Source: a virus
Length of the DNA stretch: 55,310 nt
Reading direction: 5' to 3' (one strand)
Virus record (IMG/VR): IMGVR_UViG_3300037245_001527
Span: 1-55,310 of that record
Shown here: piece after piece, positions 1 through 8,171 of the stretch
Layout of the letters: every line of letters begins with the position of its first letter
How positions within the stretch are numbered: position 1 is the stretch's first letter
Notes under the pieces: model-generated
Database searches by the model: none
The model's input: the letters and a program-made list of their open reading frames with translations, nothing else
Told to the model about the DNA's origin: nothing
Position numbers and translations under genes: made by a program

Positions 1-1578
1 GGGTACAAGCATGGTTATGCCTGGCCCGGCGTTATTCGGCACCATATTTCTCATTGGTTACATCATAAGTTTGCTCGTATCTACGCAGAGAAGGACGTAG
101 TCTACACCCGAGATCTGTACAAGTTCTTCGGGAGTCCCGAGCCTGGTGATATTAACAGTGAGTTGGCTTGTATGGTGGGGGCCGTCAGGTGGAAGGGTTT
201 CACGCTCGACATTCCAGCGTTGAAGGCGTTGAGGGTGAAGGCGGAGGTCAAGTCAATGCTTGCCCCAAAGGCCCCCGGCCCTGTCTTGCATTATGTAACC
301 GAGCACATGGACGAGATCGAGAAGCTACATTTCGAGACACACAAGTCGACCAAGAAAACGATACTCGAAGAAGTTGCAGCATGGGAAGGTGGCGATCACC
401 CAGCAGCCGTACGGGCCCAGGAGGTATTAGATGCTCGCCAGTATAAATCAGAATGTACCCTGTTTGATAAGCTTATCACCGCTGGCCGTTTCCATGCTTC
501 TTTTAGCGTTATTGGTACTCTATCATCTCGAATGTCGGGTCGCGGCTCTGGTCTCAACAGCCAAGGGATCAAGCGGGCGAAAGAGATTCGCCAGTGTTTT
601 CCTCTTAGCACTGGTAGTAATGTGCTATGTGGTGGTGACTTTGTTAGTTTCGAGGTTGTCCTGGCCGATGCTGTATACGCTGACCCCGATCTACGGAAAG
701 ACCTCACGACGGAGTTGCCATGCGGTTACTGTGGGGCAACTGGTAAGCTTGACGGTGGCGAGTGTCCCGTTTGTGAGGGGGCTGGAAAGTACGTCAAGAA
801 GATCCACGCACTATTCGGACAGCACGTCTATCCGAACATGACCTACGAGGAAATCGTAGCAGACAAGGAGAAATACACACGGAGTAAGTCAGCAGTCTTT
901 GCCATGCTGTATGGTGGGGAAGCATTTACACTCAAGACTCGTTTGGGTGTGGAAATCGAAATTGCAGAGAAGGCATACCAGTTATTCACCCAACAGTATA
1001 AGAAAGTAGGTGAAGGTCGTAAGCTGTACAATGATATGTTCTGCTCCATGCGACAGCCGGGCGGGGTCGGGTCCAATGTCGAGTGGCACGAACCGTCCAA
1101 TTTTATTGAGTCCATCTTTGGGTTCCGTAGATATTTCACACTTGAAAATATGATCTGCGAAGCCCTATACAGACTGGGCAGCAAACCACCGAAGCACTGG
1201 AGACAATACCAGGGCAAGGTAATGCGTCGAGATCGCGAACAGAAAGTGTCGGGTGCTGCAATGTCAGCACTGTTCGCAGCGGCGTTTGCACTACAATCAG
1301 CGAATATGCGTGCCGCCGGTAACCATGTTATCCAGTCAAGCGGTGCTCACATTACCAAACAAGTCCAGAGAAATATCTGGGACATGCAACCAAGTGGAGT
1401 GGGCGAGTGGATTGTTCAACCGATGAATATCCATGATGAAATTATGTGCCCAACACACCCGGATCATGTTGGTAGAATTAACAAAGTTGTCAAGGACACC
1501 GTGGAAGAATTCCGCCCGAAGGTGCCATTGATTGAAATCGACTGGGGCGACGACCTTAACTCATGGGCTGATAAATAA
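1..1578 (+). CDS. Family A DNA polymerase (5'-truncated by window edge)
   Basis: Replicative DNA polymerase of the Pol I (family A) type. The reading frame is open from base 1, so the true start lies upstream; the part present is 525 residues. Motif A is at about 637-665 (GGDFVSFE followed by VVLAD), with the metal-binding Asp and the Glu kept but the usual QIELR changed to FVSFEV. Motif B (R, K and a terminal MLYG) is at about 880-912. Motif C (NIHDE) is near 1425-1440. Between motifs A and B is an extra zinc-finger-like insert (721-795) with CGYC and CPVC, each followed by a GxG turn as in DnaJ. The N-terminal remainder looks like the end of a 3'-5' exonuclease domain. The next gene overlaps at the stop codon. 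Confidence 0.93.
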   Translation, partial: GYKHGYAWPGVIRHHISHWLHHKFARIYAEKDVVYTRDLYKFFGSPEPGDINSELACMVGAVRWKGFTLDIPALKALRVKAEVKSMLAPKAPGPVLHYVTEHMDEIEKLHFETHKSTKKTILEEVAAWEGGDHPAAVRAQEVLDARQYKSECTLFDKLITAGRFHASFSVIGTLSSRMSGRGSGLNSQGIKRAKEIRQCFPLSTGSNVLCGGDFVSFEVVLADAVYADPDLRKDLTTELPCGYCGATGKLDGGECPVCEGAGKYVKKIHALFGQHVYPNMTYEEIVADKEKYTRSKSAVFAMLYGGEAFTLKTRLGVEIEIAEKAYQLFTQQYKKVGEGRKLYNDMFCSMRQPGGVGSNVEWHEPSNFIESIFGFRRYFTLENMICEALYRLGSKPPKHWRQYQGKVMRRDREQKVSGAAMSALFAAAFALQSANMRAAGNHVIQSSGAHITKQVQRNIWDMQPSGVGEWIVQPMNIHDEIMCPTHPDHVGRINKVVKDTVEEFRPKVPLIEIDWGDDLNSWADK

Positions 1579-1772
1579 TGACTCCTGCTGAACTACTACA
1601 AGCTGCGATGCTCGGGATCGTGAACTACAACAACGCCATTACGATGGACAGAACCCTTACTGAGTTCGAGATGCTTGCGTACGAACAGTCCTTTCGGACG
1701 TACGAGGCTATCTTGAAGAACTACCGAGAGGCCCTGGAGAAATCTGATGAGCCTGAAAGAACTACGGAATAG
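1578..1772 (+). CDS. Small hypothetical protein
   Basis: 64 residues, helical and acidic, with no family recognised. Its ATG overlaps the polymerase TAA (TAATG), so translation is probably coupled. It ends inside the next gene. The gene-like overlap at both ends is the main support. Confidence 0.6.
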   Translation: MTPAELLQAAMLGIVNYNNAITMDRTLTEFEMLAYEQSFRTYEAILKNYREALEKSDEPERTTE

Positions 1773-2220
1773 TTCTCAAGCTCAACTGTGTCACGCCCGT
1801 AACCTAGATAGGTTGCTTCGCTCAGATGAATTCGAGATTGCTTACAATGCTGCTACGCCGAAACGGCGTGTCTATGTCCGTAACCTGATTGATCGTGGAC
1901 AAAAGGAAAGCGTGCGTAATTTCGTCAAGGAAGAGATGTTAAGCTTAACACCTTTCCACCGTATGAATGTGAAGCGGCTACGAAAGATGGGGCAGCGGTT
2001 GGGTGTGAGAGATTACAACTCACTTAACAAACGAACCTTAGTCGAGGAGATCCAACTTGAAATCGACCGAATTAAAGAAGGTGTTGAACGAGTCACACTT
2101 CAATCCAAAGAACACGGAGCATCCGCTGCACATAGCGGTGAAGATCGGGACCCCGGAGTATTGGCGGATAAAAGCGATGGAGATGATCGAGGAGTCAAAG
2201 GCGTGGGCCACCGGCACTAA
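1747..2220 (+). CDS. Hypothetical basic protein
   Basis: 157 residues. The first ~115 are rich in Arg/Lys and helical (for example RRVYVRNLIDRGQ) and could bind nucleic acid. The last ~40 residues are low-complexity (SGEDRDPG, KSDGDDRG) and lie over the start of the next gene in another frame, so they may be a weakly constrained tail. ATG start 26 nt inside the previous gene. An exact copy of the 12-bp palindrome lies at 1938-1949, in a codon phase that forces two rare TTA leucines. Confidence 0.6.
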   Translation: MSLKELRNSSQAQLCHARNLDRLLRSDEFEIAYNAATPKRRVYVRNLIDRGQKESVRNFVKEEMLSLTPFHRMNVKRLRKMGQRLGVRDYNSLNKRTLVEEIQLEIDRIKEGVERVTLQSKEHGASAAHSGEDRDPGVLADKSDGDDRGVKGVGHRH

Positions 2221-2344
2221 GGAATACCACGAGTTACTCACGGACGCCATTTCATTGTTAGCCTTAGCAAGGACCTATTATGCCATTAAGCCCACGACGA
2301 ACAGCACCGGCGACACTACGAAGAGCGACGGGGCCGGAGGCTGA
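2057..2344 (+). CDS. Hypothetical protein, long overlap with upstream gene
   Basis: 95 residues, helical, for example EYWRIKAMEMIEESKAW followed by a hydrophobic helix with SLLALARTYYAIK. No family recognised. The TTG start at 2057 has a GAGGAG ribosome site seven bases upstream, which supports this start despite a 164-nt overlap with the previous gene. Its own 3' end overlaps the nuclease gene by 65 nt. Confidence 0.55.
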   Translation: MKSTELKKVLNESHFNPKNTEHPLHIAVKIGTPEYWRIKAMEMIEESKAWATGTKEYHELLTDAISLLALARTYYAIKPTTNSTGDTTKSDGAGG

Positions 2345-2666
2345 GATCCAGGCAGCCCTGCTCAAGTTTCTCAAGATCAGGGATTGGCATGTCATGGAGA
2401 CCCATGGCAATATGTATCAGGCAGGGTTCCCTGACTTATACATCTGCCACTATTCACTCGGCACTCGGTGGGTCGAAGTGAAAGTCAAGGATAAGTACAA
2501 GTTCACCCCAGCCCAATTGAAGAACTTCCCAATGATGTCGGCAAAGAACGTAGGCATCTGGATTCTCACAGCGGCAACAGAGAATGAGTACCGTAAGTTG
2601 CAGGGCCCAGCGAACTGGGCATTCTTCCTCGACGTTATGAAACCCAACAGCAGGCTACGACTATGA
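2280..2666 (+). CDS. VRR-NUC (PD-(D/E)XK) nuclease
   Basis: 128 residues. Resembles the stand-alone VRR-NUC domain found in many phages, a Holliday-junction-resolvase-like PD-(D/E)XK nuclease expected to cut branched or flap DNA. Visible signature: an N-terminal helix with EAEIQAALLKFLK, a glycine turn with QAGFPDLYI carrying the catalytic Asp, then RWVEVKVKD with the Glu-x-Lys pair, then the FTPAQLK helix. The ATG follows an AAGGA site. It sits between the polymerase block and the DHH gene, fitting a role in replication or repair. The first ~20 residues are basic and unstructured. Confidence 0.8.
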   Translation: MPLSPRRTAPATLRRATGPEAEIQAALLKFLKIRDWHVMETHGNMYQAGFPDLYICHYSLGTRWVEVKVKDKYKFTPAQLKNFPMMSAKNVGIWILTAATENEYRKLQGPANWAFFLDVMKPNSRLRL

Positions 2667-3583
2667 TCAGCGACATTGTAATCATTCACCATGAGGGATG
2701 CTCTGACGGGATTTGTGCAGCGATGATCCTGCGGGATTTCTTTCTCACGCTCGATGGTAATCGTAACATCGAGTGCATCCCCGCCAGTTACGGTGACATA
2801 CCACCCGCCCCGGAGAAATTGAACGGCAGGCATGTCTATATTGTGGACTTCTCCTACAGCCGGGGATTCCTCATGGACATTAACATGGGTGCCCGGTCGT
2901 TGGTTGTGCTCGATCACCACAAAACTGCGAAAGCAAACTGCGAGGGCTTACCGTTCTGTTTCTTCGATGAGACACGGTGTGGTGCCGAGCTTGCCTTCGC
3001 CTATGTGTCGACGCGAGAGACCATGGGAGGCTACGACTTGGATACGCCGTTCAGCCTACGCTTGGTAGACTTACCAGGAAAGGTACCGCTCATTGTCGAG
3101 TACGTGGCCGACCGAGACCTCTGGAAGTGGGAGCTTCCCTTCTCGAAAGAGATCAATGCTTGGCTGGCTTCCTTCCGCCGGAGTGAGTTAGTGTGGTCCC
3201 AATTGAAAGATGGCTTGAGGGACGATTTCGACACTGCGGTCACTGAGGGTACGGCGATCCTGCGTAACGAACGTATGTTGACAGCCCGCATTGCAGCCCG
3301 TGCTGTGCCATGTCGTATTGCTGTCGCCGATGGTCTTACGATAATGGCGGTCAACACCCCCATTTTGAACAGCGAAGTGTGTCACTTGTTGCTGGAGTCT
3401 AGCAACTGTGATGTCGCTTGTGCGTGGTATATGGACGGGAAAGGCGGTGTCGTCCATAGTCTCCGCTCCAGGGCCCAGGGCCCTGATGTGAGTAAAATCG
3501 CCCAACAATACCGCGGTGGCGGCGGTCATGAGAACGCTGCCGGTTTCACTACTCAAACCATAGAGGTGATCTGTTGTTCCTAG
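2663..3583 (+). CDS. DHH/DHHA1 phosphoesterase (RecJ/NrnA-like)
   Basis: 306 residues. Manganese-dependent phosphoesterase superfamily that includes RecJ exonuclease and NrnA oligoribonuclease. The N-terminal motif is HEGCSDGICAA, the defining DHH motif appears as VVLDHHKTA, and the C-terminal DHHA1 substrate loop is RGGGGHENAAGF. The length fits NrnA-type proteins more than full RecJ. It probably recycles short oligonucleotides or ssDNA in the replication module. Starts inside the preceding nuclease gene (ATGA overlap). One perfect GGGCCCAGGGCCC repeat (3471-3483) lies inside the coding region and encodes part of RAQGPD. Confidence 0.85.
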   Translation: MISDIVIIHHEGCSDGICAAMILRDFFLTLDGNRNIECIPASYGDIPPAPEKLNGRHVYIVDFSYSRGFLMDINMGARSLVVLDHHKTAKANCEGLPFCFFDETRCGAELAFAYVSTRETMGGYDLDTPFSLRLVDLPGKVPLIVEYVADRDLWKWELPFSKEINAWLASFRRSELVWSQLKDGLRDDFDTAVTEGTAILRNERMLTARIAARAVPCRIAVADGLTIMAVNTPILNSEVCHLLLESSNCDVACAWYMDGKGGVVHSLRSRAQGPDVSKIAQQYRGGGGHENAAGFTTQTIEVICCS

Positions 3584-3777
3584 CACTATGTATCATTCAA
3601 GTCTTCTGTTTCGTTGCCATGTTCGTCTTCCATGTCTGGACGGTTGGTAAGCATACCAAAAAGATCGCGGGCGTTAAGCTCGACATCCAGCAAGCCAAGA
3701 TGAACTTGGACACGGAAGGTTGTCACCATTGCAGTTTTGCCTATCGCAAACTGAACGAGGCCATAGGAGCCCTATGA
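3574..3777 (+). CDS. Small membrane protein
   Basis: 67 residues with one N-terminal transmembrane segment (ALCIIQVFCFVAMFVFHVW), then a basic, soluble tail with a CHHC cluster. TTG start with a GAGGTGAT site 5 nt before it; overlaps the DHH stop. First of four consecutive small membrane-protein genes. Function unknown. Confidence 0.6.
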   Translation: MFLALCIIQVFCFVAMFVFHVWTVGKHTKKIAGVKLDIQQAKMNLDTEGCHHCSFAYRKLNEAIGAL

Positions 3778-3983
3778 TCTACGCCATAGCCGTCATCGCC
3801 CTTATCGGGTGGGTGTATAATTACTGGGCCCTGGGCCATGCACAAGCGACGCACGGGATCGACATCGTTCGCATCGCCGTGCTGACGGGCACCATGGAAG
3901 AGATCCGTGGTCTTGCCCGTGATGTAAGCAACGGCTCGGACACTTACAAGGACATATATATTCTTTCAAAGGAGGCACTATGA
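3774..3983 (+). CDS. Small membrane protein
   Basis: 69 residues from the ATG at 3774 (overlapping the previous TGA). N-terminal transmembrane helix (IYAIAVIALIGWVYNYW), then a soluble tail. A longer in-frame extension upstream lacks a ribosome site and was not used. The GGGCCCTGGGCC repeat at 3826-3837 encodes part of the region just after the helix (YWALGHA). Confidence 0.6.
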   Translation: MIYAIAVIALIGWVYNYWALGHAQATHGIDIVRIAVLTGTMEEIRGLARDVSNGSDTYKDIYILSKEAL

Positions 3984-4198
3984 TTGCCATCGCTATTCTC
4001 GCCACCGTTACCTGTGTCACAACCCTCGTGGCGTACAGCTACTTCCTGCGTGAGCAGGATAGGAATGAGCACCTTACCATCGAACTGGAAGGGATGACCG
4101 AATCCCGTGACGGGTGGGTCGATGCGTATGGTAAGCAACACAAGACGATGGTCGACGAGAAAGCCCGTTGGATGAGGGAGCGTGACAATGTTGCGTGA
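3980..4198 (+). CDS. Small membrane protein with coiled tail
   Basis: 72 residues. N-terminal transmembrane helix (AIAILATVTCVTTLVAYSYF), then a charged helical tail rich in Glu/Arg. Strong AAAGGAGG site upstream and ATGA overlap. The layout (N-out helix plus cytoplasmic coil) resembles spanin- or Rz-like or inner-membrane phage peptides, but no lysis genes are nearby, so no function is given. Confidence 0.6.
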   Translation: MIAIAILATVTCVTTLVAYSYFLREQDRNEHLTIELEGMTESRDGWVDAYGKQHKTMVDEKARWMRERDNVA

Positions 4199-4265
4199 AG
4201 ACGGGTGGTACGGCTTGTTAATGTTCATGCTCGGCATGGCGGCCGGCGTTCTTATATTCTGTTAG
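4188..4265 (+). CDS. 25-residue membrane micro-protein
   Basis: Short frame starting with ATG inside the end of the previous gene: a polar start (MLREDGWYG) followed by a hydrophobic stretch (LLMFMLGMAAGVLIFC). It continues the run of small membrane peptides. Support is only its position, hydrophobicity and overlap. Confidence 0.4.
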   Translation: MLREDGWYGLLMFMLGMAAGVLIFC

Positions 4266-4272
4266 GATTAAC

Positions 4273-4476
4273 ATGGTCCAGATTACAATCAATTGGGGGC
4301 TGTATAAGAAGCAGATCCGACTACTCCGCGATGCGGTGTCAGTTGAGAGCGACTTAATCGAAATGGCCGACGGCGTTGACGAGTCCGGCAGGTACACAGA
4401 CGCGTACAAAGAAGCAGCGGATCTTGTCGATGATTTACGAGAACTCCATAAGAAGACACGAAAGAAGAACGCATGA
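4273..4476 (+). CDS. Small hypothetical protein
   Basis: 67 residues, charged and helical, rich in Asp/Glu in the middle and Lys at the end. No family recognised. The ATG is directly preceded by a near-exact 12-bp palindrome (GTTAGGATTAAC, 4261-4272) that takes the place where a ribosome site would be. Ends in an ATGA overlap with the reductase. Confidence 0.6.
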   Translation: MVQITINWGLYKKQIRLLRDAVSVESDLIEMADGVDESGRYTDAYKEAADLVDDLRELHKKTRKKNA

Positions 4477-6413
4477 AAGCGGCACTGAAACTGAGGGACT
4501 CATTTGTTGAGGGCTACCGTGACAAGCAGCCTCCTTGGGGTCCGATAGGCTACATCACAGCCAAGCGGACCTACTCCCGTCTCTGCGATGAAGGCACCGA
4601 AGAGTGGTGGCAGACTATCAAGCGTTGCGTCAATGGTATCGTTGCCATTGGTGGGCAGTTCACGATGGAAGAGCTTGAGACCCTGTACCACTACGTGTTC
4701 AACCTCAAGTGTTGCTTCTCGGGTCGTGCCCTCTGGCAACTCGGGACGGACAACGTGACACGCATTGGGGCGGACAGCCTACAGAACTGTTGGCATACGG
4801 CAGTCAACCACCCGGTCGATCCGTTCTGCTTCACGTTCAACCAGTTGATGCTTGGAGGCGGTGTTGGTTTCAACATCACGCCGCAACAAGTGTACGAACT
4901 TCCGATGGTCAAGTACGGTGTTAAGGTTACCAGGATGGAATCCTACGATGTGGATTTCATTGTGCCTGACAACCGTGAGGGTTGGGTCGAACTGCTACGC
5001 CGCATCTTGAATGCGTTCTTCTACACTGGACAGAACTTGACCTACTCTACGGGCTGCATTCGTGCCCGTGGCAAGCAGATCAAGACCTTCGGTGGTACTG
5101 CCTCTGGTTCTGAGACGTTGGTGCTCGGCATGAACCAGATCATGGGTATCCTTAACAGCCGAGTGAATCACAAGCTTCGTCCCATCGACTGCCTGGACAT
5201 CATGAACATCATCGGCAGCGTTGTCGTTGCTGGTAATGTACGTCGCTCGGCACAGATGGCGATTGGGGACATGTATGACGAAGCTTTCCTGAATGCGAAG
5301 AACTGGAATAAGTACAGTATTCCGAACTGGCGGGCCATGAGCAACAACACGGTCCAGTGCTCGAACGTCGCCGGTCTAACCAATTCTTTCTGGGCCGGTT
5401 ACGAGGACGAAGGAGAACCGTATGGCCTCTTTAATCTTGACCTGTGTCGTAGTCATGGGCGTCTTGGGGATAGCCCTGGCTACCGCCCTGATCCATGGGT
5501 CATCGGACTCAATCCTTGTGGTGAAATCCCGTGCGAATCCAACGAAGCCTGCAACCTCTTCGAGCAGTTCCTCCCCAACCTCCACAGTCGAGAAGAATTC
5601 CTGACCGCTGCCCATTTAGGCTATAAAGTCTGCAAGACCATATCAGCCTTCCCGTTCAGCGAGGCGGCAGTCAATGAAGTTGTTAGCCGTAACCACAGGA
5701 TCGGCCTGTCGGTAACGGGCCTTTTGCAGAGCCATTGGGTGGCAGACCTTGATGCCTTCTCCGTGGTCTACAACTCCATCGAAGAGGAAGACGCTCGGTA
5801 TTCCCGTTACTTAGGGATAAAGGAATCTGTTAAGCTTACCACCGTCAAGCCATCAGGGACGCTGTCCTTGCTGGCTGGCTGCACGCCTGGCCTGCACCCA
5901 GCATACGCCAAGCATTACATCCGGCGTATCCGGTTCGCAGCCAATGATCCTGCACTTGAGAAGTGCCGGTCGGCTGGCTTCCCGATTGAACCACTGATGA
6001 ACTTCGATGGAAGTCGTGACCTTAACACAATGGTCGCGTCGTTCCCCGTGGAGACACCCAGTGGCACAGTGCTGGCGAAAGACATGACAGCGATCGATCA
6101 GTTGAAGATGCAATCGCTGATGCAAACCTATTGGGCGGACAACTCGGTGTCCATGACTTGTTACTACAAGCCGGAAGAGTTGCCCGACATTCACCAATAC
6201 CTCCATGAAAACTATGACGAAGGGATTAAGTCCGCTTCGTTTCTCCGACACTCGGAACATGGATTCAAACAAGCACCGATGGAACCGTGCTCGCGGGAGG
6301 ACTACCTCAGACTCAAGGATAGGACGACACCCATCACCGGTATCAAAGATACCGAAGAAACGACCCTCGCCGAAAGTACGGAGTGCGTATCGGGAGCGTG
6401 TCCAGTCCGTTAG
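4473..6413 (+). CDS. nrdJ: Adenosylcobalamin-dependent ribonucleoside-triphosphate reductase (class II)
   Basis: 646 residues. Reduces ribonucleotides to deoxynucleotides using a B12-derived radical. It matches the monomeric Lactobacillus leichmannii-type enzyme. Visible features: SLQNCWHTAV with the first redox cysteine, the LGGGVGFNI loop, GNVRRSAQMA, the catalytic finger loop NPCGEIPCESNEACNL (thiyl Cys and Glu), and a C-terminal CVSGAC tail that would re-reduce the active site. The length (646 vs about 740) is typical of phage versions. It provides dNTPs independently of oxygen and of a second subunit, provided the host supplies adenosylcobalamin. Start overlaps the previous stop. Confidence 0.93.
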   Translation: MKAALKLRDSFVEGYRDKQPPWGPIGYITAKRTYSRLCDEGTEEWWQTIKRCVNGIVAIGGQFTMEELETLYHYVFNLKCCFSGRALWQLGTDNVTRIGADSLQNCWHTAVNHPVDPFCFTFNQLMLGGGVGFNITPQQVYELPMVKYGVKVTRMESYDVDFIVPDNREGWVELLRRILNAFFYTGQNLTYSTGCIRARGKQIKTFGGTASGSETLVLGMNQIMGILNSRVNHKLRPIDCLDIMNIIGSVVVAGNVRRSAQMAIGDMYDEAFLNAKNWNKYSIPNWRAMSNNTVQCSNVAGLTNSFWAGYEDEGEPYGLFNLDLCRSHGRLGDSPGYRPDPWVIGLNPCGEIPCESNEACNLFEQFLPNLHSREEFLTAAHLGYKVCKTISAFPFSEAAVNEVVSRNHRIGLSVTGLLQSHWVADLDAFSVVYNSIEEEDARYSRYLGIKESVKLTTVKPSGTLSLLAGCTPGLHPAYAKHYIRRIRFAANDPALEKCRSAGFPIEPLMNFDGSRDLNTMVASFPVETPSGTVLAKDMTAIDQLKMQSLMQTYWADNSVSMTCYYKPEELPDIHQYLHENYDEGIKSASFLRHSEHGFKQAPMEPCSREDYLRLKDRTTPITGIKDTEETTLAESTECVSGACPVR

Positions 6414-6421
6414 GAGATGCG

Positions 6422-6904
6422 ATGCGAGTTGGAATGTTTGTAGATGTTGGCAATCAATTCTATTACGCCAACGGGAGGTGGCCCGGTAAGAAAATTAACT
6501 ACCGTGAATACTTCGCACTAGCCCGTCAATGTGGGCACGTCAGCCGTGCGTATGCGTACGGCACCCAGATTGACGGGTCGGCCATCAAGTTCACCACTGC
6601 CCTACAACACATGGGATTCGAGTGTTGCTGGCGAAGCATCGAACGGGGTAAGTGGTACTCATGGGATGTGGGTATCGCGATGGATGCCTACATCTTTACC
6701 GAGACAGACGGACTCGACATCGTCATCCTCGGTACGTCAAACTACACGATGGTTCACGTCGTGCGTGCGTTACAGGGAAAGGGTGTTAAGGTTATCATTA
6801 TGGCCTGCAACATACCACAAGAGTTGCGTGAGATTGCAGACTCCTGTATTGAAATCACCGAGGAAATGTTGGAGGGCCGTCATGCACACTCAAATCCAGC
6901 CTAA
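6422..6904 (+). CDS. NYN/LabA-like PIN-fold protein (DUF88)
   Basis: 160 residues from the ATG at 6422, which has TAGGAGA upstream. N-terminal MRVGMFVDVGNQFYYANG carries the first conserved Asp and Asn of NYN domains. WDVGIAMDAYIF and LDIVILGTSNYTMVHVV match the central DVxIAxDA and ILGTSNxD-like motifs, with the usual final Asp replaced by Tyr. This fold usually cleaves RNA. The altered third acidic site makes activity uncertain. Its end overlaps the peptidase gene. Confidence 0.75.
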   Translation: MRVGMFVDVGNQFYYANGRWPGKKINYREYFALARQCGHVSRAYAYGTQIDGSAIKFTTALQHMGFECCWRSIERGKWYSWDVGIAMDAYIFTETDGLDIVILGTSNYTMVHVVRALQGKGVKVIIMACNIPQELREIADSCIEITEEMLEGRHAHSNPA

Positions 6905-7337
6905 CTGCTGGTCGTGTCTGCCTACTGCTTTTGCAATGGCACTCGACGTAACGTACCGAGACATCCTGCACTTCTGTGGGCACGATGGATCGGAGATAGT
7001 CTTCCCGGATGAGACGGACCCACACCGTCGACGGGCGTTCCATGCCCAGGAGATGATGACGTTCGCTATGCACCACGATGTGTTCGTCACACCCATCGAG
7101 ATGTACCCCCGGTCGATCAACGTGACCCGGAAAGTGTTCAGGTTACCAGCCCAGACGATCCAGATCATGGACTACATGGCCCTGCACACCGGAGTTATCG
7201 TTGGCACTGTGAATGGGAACCCCCATGCAGTCATGTGGGATGGTAATCTTATCTACGATCCCAATGGATCGACGTACGAAATGAGTGATAAGGTTGCCAT
7301 AGAAATCTTTTTCGCTTGCAACTCAACAATCCTGTAA
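6882..7337 (+). CDS. Papain-like cysteine peptidase (C39-like)
   Basis: 151 residues from the ATG at 6882. QPNCWSCLPTAFAMAL resembles the Q-x-N-x-C catalytic start of C39-like peptidases. GNPHAVMWDGNLIYDPNG supplies the His and downstream Asp/Asn. No signal peptide, so it probably acts in the cytoplasm. Earlier in-frame starts lie within the NYN gene and give a low-complexity leader that looks false. Possible roles are protein processing or host-target cleavage. Last gene before the sigma-factor promoter. Confidence 0.6.
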   Translation: MHTQIQPNCWSCLPTAFAMALDVTYRDILHFCGHDGSEIVFPDETDPHRRRAFHAQEMMTFAMHHDVFVTPIEMYPRSINVTRKVFRLPAQTIQIMDYMALHTGVIVGTVNGNPHAVMWDGNLIYDPNGSTYEMSDKVAIEIFFACNSTIL

Positions 7338-7502
7338 CTTTTACAGTCCGGATATTTTACCTGTTGCCTCATATCGTCGACTGTATATAATGGAATAGCG
7401 GGGGAAGAACGGCCGACGGAACGGCCGACGGGCCTTATAGGGAATAGGCCCAATGTTTGAAATGTTAAGCTTTTCGTGTTATTCTTACCAAGTGAGGCCC
7501 AG
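7338..7502 (+). promoter_or_regulatory. Sigma70-type promoter and structured leader of the sigma-factor gene
   Basis: A TTGCCT (7364-7369), 16 nt, TATAAT (7386-7391) promoter. Upstream is a small stem CTGTAA-ctt-TTACAG over the previous stop (7332-7346). The leader holds two copies of CGGCCGACGG (7410 and 7422), a GGGCCT/AGGCCC hairpin (7430-7451), and two near-exact copies of the 12-bp palindrome (7464-7475, 7478-7489) just before the gene. Confidence 0.7.
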
Positions 7503-8171
7503 ATGTCACGTCGTCGAATTGGTGTTAATCTTAACACCGTATCCGGTATGCTACCGGAAGAAGTACAGGATGGACTGGTTGGTTATCTACGCATTAAAGG
7601 CGATGCGTTGGTATGCACAGAGTGTTGGGCCATCAAGCCCTGCTCCCATCGAAGTCGTGTTACGATTACCAGACTCCTGATCGAATCGCACGTTGGTCTT
7701 GTGCAGTCGATCGTATCGAAGTTCACCTACCACGATCTCCCGGAACTGTTGTCCGAAGGGTTGTTAATCCTGACCGAGTGTGTTCGGAACTACAGGGCAC
7801 TCACCGACAACAACATCTCACCGTACATCAACACCTGCGTTCGACGCGGTATCATGCGGTTCATCCGGCAGAACATCATGCAAGTTACGGTTGACTATCG
7901 TGCCTATGCCAAAGGACAGACCATCACTCTTCGGAGTGGGGCAGCCGACACTACCATCGACAAGCGTGGAGACGCTACGTTAAGTGTTGACATCCAGGAC
8001 ATTGTCGAACACGTTGTTAAGGATAACAACGAGAAGATCATCGCCGAGTGTCTAATCGGTGGTGGCTACACTTCTCAAGACATGGCGGACCTGTGCAATC
8101 TGTCAAGGTCCAGGGCCCAGGCAATAAAAGCCGATGTAGCATTCCGTTTGGGCGTAGCCTGGAATGGATGA
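7503..8171 (+). CDS. Phage RNA polymerase sigma factor (sigma70 family, compact)
   Basis: 222 residues from the ATG at 7503. A region 2-like segment begins LIESHVGLVQSIVSKF, continues LPELLSEGLLILTECV and ends in SPYINTCVRRGIMRFI, matching the core-binding and -10-recognition helices. The C-terminal helix-turn-helix (YTSQDMADLCNLSRSRAQAI) matches region 4.2. No region 3 is evident. A CTEC...CSH cluster precedes region 2. It would redirect host RNA polymerase to phage genes, probably the late arm. It has its own host-type promoter. Confidence 0.75.
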   Translation: MSRRRIGVNLNTVSGMLPEEVQDGLVGYLRIKGDALVCTECWAIKPCSHRSRVTITRLLIESHVGLVQSIVSKFTYHDLPELLSEGLLILTECVRNYRALTDNNISPYINTCVRRGIMRFIRQNIMQVTVDYRAYAKGQTITLRSGAADTTIDKRGDATLSVDIQDIVEHVVKDNNEKIIAECLIGGGYTSQDMADLCNLSRSRAQAIKADVAFRLGVAWNG

